NCBI GenBank assembly: GCA_022563655.1
Contig: JADFMW010000097.1
Span: forward strand, 1 to 9,755
Source of the DNA: Pseudomonadota bacterium
Lineage (GTDB): Bacteria; Pseudomonadota; Alphaproteobacteria; JAAXGF01
Reading direction: 5' to 3'
Length of the DNA stretch: 9,755 bases
The notes below the pieces were generated by a model. That model was not told where the DNA came from. It did not search any database and was given only the letters and a program-made list of their open reading frames with translations. Positions 6,571 through 9,755 of the stretch are shown in pieces. Positions within the stretch are counted from its first letter, which is position 1, and each line of letters starts with the position of its first letter. The position numbers and the translations under genes were made by a program.

Positions 6571-7560
6571 GTGGAAACGACCCTCGACGTTGTGGGCATC
6601 GGCAACGCGATCGTCGACGTGCTGGTTCACGCCGACGACGCCTTCCTCGCCGAGCACGGACTCACCAAGGGCGCCATGGCCCTGGTCGACGCCGAGCGGG
6701 CCGAGTTTCTCTACGCCCGCATGGGGCCGGGGGTCGAGGTCTCGGGCGGGTCCGCGGCCAACACGCTGGCCGGCCTTGCCGCGCTGGGCGGCCGCGCGGC
6801 GTTCATCGGCAAGGTGCGCGACGACCAGCTCGGCTCCGTCTTCGTCCACGACATCCGCGCCTCCGGGGTGCGCTTCGACACGGCCGCCGCAGCCTCCGGC
6901 GCGCCCACGGCGCGGTGCCTGATCGTGGTGACGCCCGACGGCCAGCGCACCATGAGCACCTACCTCGGCGCCTCCGTCGAGCTTGGTCCCGGCGAGGTCG
7001 ACGACGATCTTATCGCCGCCGCCGAGATCGCCTACCTCGAGGGTTATTTGTGGGATCCGCCGGAGGCGAAGCGGGCCTTCCGCAAGGCCCTGCGCATCGC
7101 CCACGCGCACGGCCGGCGCGTCGCGCTCAGCCTGTCCGACTCGTTCTGCGTCGACCGCCACCGCGAGGAGTTCCTCGACCTCGTCGCCGGCCACGTCGAC
7201 ATCCTGTTCGCCAATCAAATGGAGATCATGTCGCTCTATCGGGTCGACGATTTCGACGCGGCGTTGCAGCATGTGCGCGACCACTGCGAGGTGGCGGCGT
7301 TGACGCGCAGCGACAAGGGCTCGGTCGTCGTCGCCAACGACGAGGTGCACATCGTCGACGCCCATCCGGTCGACAAGGTCATCGACACCACCGGCGCCGG
7401 CGACCTTTACGCCGCCGGGTTTCTTTACGGCCTGACTCGCGGCTGGGGGCTGGACCGCTGCGCCCGCCTTGGCGGCCTCGCCGCGGCCGAGGTCATCAGT
7501 CATATCGGCGCCCGGCCCCAAGCCAACCTCGCCGAGCTGCGGGCCCAGGCGTTCGGCTGA
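6571..7560 (+). CDS. Adenosine kinase (PfkB/ribokinase family)
   Basis: A 329-residue ATP-dependent sugar/nucleoside kinase, probably converting adenosine to AMP for purine salvage in the cytoplasm. Both PfkB signatures are present: GGSAANTLAGLAALGG (59-74) and DTTGAGDLYAAGF (272-284), with catalytic Asp278 and the GAG anion hole. The body (VGIGNAIVDVLV at 8-19, YLEGYLWDP at 155-163, VALSLSDSFCVDR at 184-196, AAEVISHIGARPQ at 305-317) follows the alphaproteobacterial adenosine-kinase pattern closely, which is the main reason for naming adenosine over other sugars. The start is GTG 6571, preceded by GGAGGA (6556-6561) and matching where the family begins. The open frame continues upstream to 6250, but that is GC-rich promoter DNA. 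A large hairpin follows its stop. Confidence 0.9.
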   Translation: METTLDVVGIGNAIVDVLVHADDAFLAEHGLTKGAMALVDAERAEFLYARMGPGVEVSGGSAANTLAGLAALGGRAAFIGKVRDDQLGSVFVHDIRASGVRFDTAAAASGAPTARCLIVVTPDGQRTMSTYLGASVELGPGEVDDDLIAAAEIAYLEGYLWDPPEAKRAFRKALRIAHAHGRRVALSLSDSFCVDRHREEFLDLVAGHVDILFANQMEIMSLYRVDDFDAALQHVRDHCEVAALTRSDKGSVVVANDEVHIVDAHPVDKVIDTTGAGDLYAAGFLYGLTRGWGLDRCARLGGLAAAEVISHIGARPQANLAELRAQAFG

Positions 7561-7561
7561 T

Positions 7562-7638
7562 CGCCCGGGGGCGCCGAAATCCGCTTGACTCGAGGCGGGC
7601 CTGACGAGCCCTTCGGCGCCTCGCCTGTGGCCCGGGCG
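7562..7638. terminator. Large nested inverted repeat between kinase and argE
   Basis: Three nested arm pairs begin 2 bp after the kinase stop: 7562-7569 with 7631-7638 (8 bp), directly continued by GGCGCCGAA (7570-7578) with TTCGGCGCC (7612-7620), and inside these GGGC (7597-7600) with GCCC (7608-7611). All pairs are perfect; the only unpaired asymmetry between the outer two is the 10 nt 7621-7630. It could end kinase transcription or act as an attenuator before argE. There is no T run, so intrinsic termination is uncertain. Confidence 0.5.
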
Positions 7639-7706
7639 GGCGATTGCTGCTAGACATAAGCCCGAGGGAATCTTGCGGCGCGTCGCGCCGGCAAACCGGC
7701 GAAGGA

Positions 7707-8876
7707 ATGATGGCGGGCCAAATCTTCACACCCATCGAGATGCTCCGCCGGCTGGTCGCTTTCGACACCACCAGCCGCAACTCGAACCTGGAGCTGATCG
7801 GCTTCGTCGCCGACTACCTCGAGGGCCACGGCGTGGAGTCGGCGCTCTCCCACGACGACGACGGCCGCAAGGCAAACCTCTTCGCGACGCTGGGGCCGGA
7901 CCGGCCGGGCGGCGTGGTGCTGTCCGGCCACACCGACGTGGTGCCGGTCGATGACCAGCCGTGGGATACCGACCCCTTCACCCTGGTCGAGCGCGACGGC
8001 CGCTTTTACGGCCGCGGCAGCGCCGACATGAAGAGCTTCATCGCCATCGCGCTCGCCCTCGTGCCCGAGTTCCTGCGCGACGACCTCGCCGCGCCGGTCC
8101 ACCTTGCTCTGTCGTACGACGAGGAGGTGGGTTGCTTCGGCGCCGATCGGCTGATCGCCCAGCTCCGGGCGGCCGGGCTCGCGCCCGCCGCGGTCATCGT
8201 CGGCGAGCCCACCGGCATGCGCGCGGTCAACGCGCACAAGGGGATCTATTCCTTCACCACCACGGTCACCGGCCACGAGGCCCACTCGAGCGCGACGCAC
8301 GTCGGCGTCAACGCCGTCATGGCCGCCGCCGAGCTGATCGGCTGTCTCGCCGCGCTCGCCGATGAAATGAAGAGCCGCGCCGAGCCTGACAGCGGCTTCG
8401 ACCCGCCCTACACCACCGTCCACGTCGGCACCATCGAGGGCGGCACGGCGCTGAACATCATCCCGCGGCGCTGTCGCTTCAGCTGGGAGTACCGCCTGCT
8501 GCCGGGGGCCGACGCGAGCGAGATCATCGACAGTTTCAACGCCTTCGCCGCAACGCTCGAGCCGCGCATGCGCGCCGTCGCCGAGACCGCAGCCATCCAC
8601 ACCGAGGCGCTCGCCAGCGTCGTCGGCTTGGTGTCCGAGGCCGATACAGCCGCCGAGCGCCTGGTTTTGGCGCTCACCGGCAGCAACCGGGCCGGCAAGG
8701 TCTCGTTCGGCACCGAGGCCGGGCTGTTCCAGCAGGCGGGCATGTCCGCGGTGGTGTGCGGACCCGGGCACATCGCCCAAGCACACAAGCCCAACGAATT
8801 CATCGACGACGAGCAGGTCGAGGCTTGCATCGCCTTCATGCGCCGGCTGATCGAGCGCATGCGCCAGCCGCTCTGA
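7707..8876 (+). CDS. argE: Acetylornithine deacetylase (M20 metallopeptidase family)
   Basis: A 389-residue zinc-dependent deacylase, most likely releasing ornithine from N-acetylornithine in arginine biosynthesis. Metal-site residues of the M20 family are all visible: His75 and Asp77 in SGHTDVVP, Asp107 in GRGSADMK, catalytic Glu139 and Glu140 in YDEEVG, Glu168 in VGEPT, and His355 in CGPGHIAQAHKPNE. The dimerisation domain (about 178-290, from HKGIYSFTTTVTGHEAHSS) sits between the two halves of the catalytic domain as expected. The length is that of ArgE. Related M20 enzymes such as DapE are less likely because the WD.DPF and GEPTGMRAV.AHKG stretches are ArgE-like. The start is ATG 7707 or the adjacent ATG 7710, with AAGGA directly upstream; the open frame to TTG 7644 lacks family similarity. 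The hexapeptide gene follows after 25 bp. Confidence 0.88.
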   Translation: MMAGQIFTPIEMLRRLVAFDTTSRNSNLELIGFVADYLEGHGVESALSHDDDGRKANLFATLGPDRPGGVVLSGHTDVVPVDDQPWDTDPFTLVERDGRFYGRGSADMKSFIAIALALVPEFLRDDLAAPVHLALSYDEEVGCFGADRLIAQLRAAGLAPAAVIVGEPTGMRAVNAHKGIYSFTTTVTGHEAHSSATHVGVNAVMAAAELIGCLAALADEMKSRAEPDSGFDPPYTTVHVGTIEGGTALNIIPRRCRFSWEYRLLPGADASEIIDSFNAFAATLEPRMRAVAETAAIHTEALASVVGLVSEADTAAERLVLALTGSNRAGKVSFGTEAGLFQQAGMSAVVCGPGHIAQAHKPNEFIDDEQVEACIAFMRRLIERMRQPL

Positions 8877-8901
8877 GGTTGGCAACGGGCTTGACGGGCA
8901 G

Positions 8902-9513
8902 ATGCTGATCGAGCACCAGGGCAAGCGCCCGCGCGTCCACGATTCGGCCTACATCGCGCCGACGGCCGTGCTGTGCGGCGATGTGACGGTGGGCGAGGAC
9001 AGCCGGGTGCTGTTCGGCGCGGTGCTGGTGGGCGACGGCGGGCCGGTGGACATCGGCCGGCAGTGCATCATCATGGAGAACGCGGTGGTGCGCGGCACGC
9101 CCCGGCACCCGACACGCCTCGGCGACCATGTCCTCGTCGGCCCGCGCGCTTACCTCGCGGGCTGCACGGTGGAGGACTGCGTGTTCCTGGCGACCGGGGC
9201 CACGGTCTTCAACGGCGCCCGCATCGGGGCCCGCGCCGAGGTGCGGATCAACGGCACCGTCCATATCGAAACGGTGGTGCCGGCCGACGCGACTGTGCCG
9301 ATCGGCTGGATCGCGGTCGGCGACCCTGTCGAGATCAGGCCGCCAAGCGAGCACGACGAGATCTGGGCCGCGCAAGAGCCGCTGGACTTTCCCCGCACGG
9401 TATTTGGCCTCGAGCGGCCGCCGCCCGGGGAAACCATCATGCCGGAACTCACACGCCGCTACGCCAAGGCCCTGGCGCGGCACATGGACGACTCCATCCT
9501 CGACGAAGACTAG
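8902..9513 (+). CDS. Gamma-carbonic-anhydrase-like hexapeptide protein lacking metal ligands
   Basis: A 203-residue left-handed beta-helix protein. Hexapeptide-repeat coils run from about residue 13 to 135 (for example SAYIAPTAVLCGDVTVGEDS, then FLATGATVFNGARIGARAEV), and the C-terminal part (from about 150) is helical. The layout is that of gamma-class carbonic anhydrases (YrdA/Cam type). When aligned by eye to that family, the three zinc-ligand histidines are replaced: VLH by VVR64, VGH by VGP81, and LHGC by LAGC (Ala86). The usual RGD near the first coil reads FGA (38-40). Carbonic anhydrase activity is therefore unlikely by the known mechanism; a structural, binding or acyltransferase-like role is possible. 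The extra C-terminal ~50 residues (HDEIWAAQEPLDF to the end) are longer than in small YrdA proteins. It lies 25 bp after argE and is probably co-transcribed with it. The start is ATG 8902; the ribosome-binding site is weak. Confidence 0.8.
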   Translation: MLIEHQGKRPRVHDSAYIAPTAVLCGDVTVGEDSRVLFGAVLVGDGGPVDIGRQCIIMENAVVRGTPRHPTRLGDHVLVGPRAYLAGCTVEDCVFLATGATVFNGARIGARAEVRINGTVHIETVVPADATVPIGWIAVGDPVEIRPPSEHDEIWAAQEPLDFPRTVFGLERPPPGETIMPELTRRYAKALARHMDDSILDED

Positions 9514-9514
9514 C

Positions 9515-9537
9515 CCGCATTTCTCACCAGGATGCGG
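9515..9537. other. Hairpin directly after hexapeptide gene
   Basis: CCGCAT (9515-9520) pairs with ATGCGG (9532-9537) around an 11-nt loop, starting 2 bp after the stop codon. It is the first of several foldable elements in the gene-free end of the window (9514-9755). Confidence 0.35.
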
Positions 9538-9544
9538 TCGTCAC

Positions 9545-9637
9545 GGGGCAGAGACGCCGACAGGCCAGGAAACGTGCGCAGCGCGATGCGGCACATCGGG
9601 CAAGCGCGTTGACGCAGCCTGTCGCCGTCTCTGCCCC
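9545..9637. repeat. Long inverted repeat (21-bp arms, one mismatch)
   Basis: Bases 9545-9565 are the reverse complement of 9617-9637 at 20 of 21 positions, enclosing 51 nt. Inside is a small stem, CGATG (9584-9588) with CATCG (9594-9598). The whole 93-bp unit could fold into one long branched hairpin. It could be a terminator, a small non-autonomous mobile element, or a structured RNA. No coding gene is supported in 9514-9755. Confidence 0.6.
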
Positions 9638-9675
9638 GCCCGCAGGGTCGCGCCGGGCGGGCCGCCCGCGGCGTC

Positions 9676-9716
9676 GAGAGCCTCAACCGTAGCGGCGGCT
9701 ACGCTTTTCGGCTCTC
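9676..9716. other. Nested two-stem hairpin near window end
   Basis: GAGAGCC (9676-9682) pairs perfectly with GGCTCTC (9710-9716); within it GTAGC (9689-9693) pairs with GCTAC (9698-9702) around a 4-nt loop. A short TTTT run lies inside the outer stem (9704-9707) rather than after it. It may belong to the same structured element as 9545-9637. Confidence 0.4.
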
Positions 9717-9755
9717 TCCTGGCGGATCGATCCCGCCCGGCGCGATGACGGCCGC

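Noticed and set aside
4951..7521. 856-codon minus-strand open frame
   Set aside because: It runs antisense to nth and the adenosine kinase and across the EI24 gene in another frame; its composition is Arg/Gly/Ala/Pro-rich nonsense typical of high-GC shadows.
5475..7604. 709-codon plus-strand open frame
   Set aside because: It overlaps nth, the EI24 gene and the kinase out of frame; the Arg-rich low-complexity translation has no domain.
7650..8924. 424-codon frame antisense to argE
   Set aside because: A shadow of the M20 enzyme, whose metal-site motifs are all on the plus strand.

Overview
The window is a piece of a high-GC bacterial chromosome, most likely from an alphaproteobacterium. The evidence is the strong GC bias, the close match of the PfkB-type kinase to the alphaproteobacterial adenosine kinases, the RhlE-type helicase, the EI24 (CysZ-like) membrane protein, and a C-terminal motif in one small protein that is common in Rhizobiales. 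The order or genus cannot be fixed from sequence alone. The window has two distinct parts.

Left part (1 to about 2000): a lower-GC islet (roughly half G+C by eye) with three or four small hypothetical genes and a relic of an IS1-type transposase. A perfect 55-bp sequence at 1-55 recurs at 1936-1990, so the islet is bracketed by a direct repeat. The left copy touches the window edge and may be longer. No integrase is visible. Inside the islet, at 1658-1812, lies one copy of a ~160-bp dispersed repeat; the second copy, at 2715-2879, forms the 3' end and downstream region of the helicase gene. A stand-alone TerB-like gene follows at 2086-2619.

Right part (2838-9513): compact, conserved chromosomal genes. 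On the minus strand are an RhlE-type DEAD-box RNA helicase and, upstream of it, a VOC/glyoxalase-fold protein. Divergent from these is endonuclease III (nth), whose end overlaps that of the convergent EI24 gene. Divergent again is a plus-strand run: adenosine kinase, acetylornithine deacetylase (ArgE/M20) and a gamma-carbonic-anhydrase-like hexapeptide protein. The last of these lacks all three of the family's metal-ligand histidines. ArgE and the hexapeptide gene are probably co-transcribed (25-bp gap). A large nested hairpin separates the kinase from ArgE. These genes serve general metabolism, DNA repair and RNA handling and do not form a single pathway.

No complete novel system is visible. 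The points most worth following are the repeat-bracketed islet, the dispersed repeat that supplies the helicase C-terminus, the ligand-less carbonic anhydrase homologue, and several strongly structured intergenic elements (202-237, 4887-4934, 7562-7638, 9515-9716).
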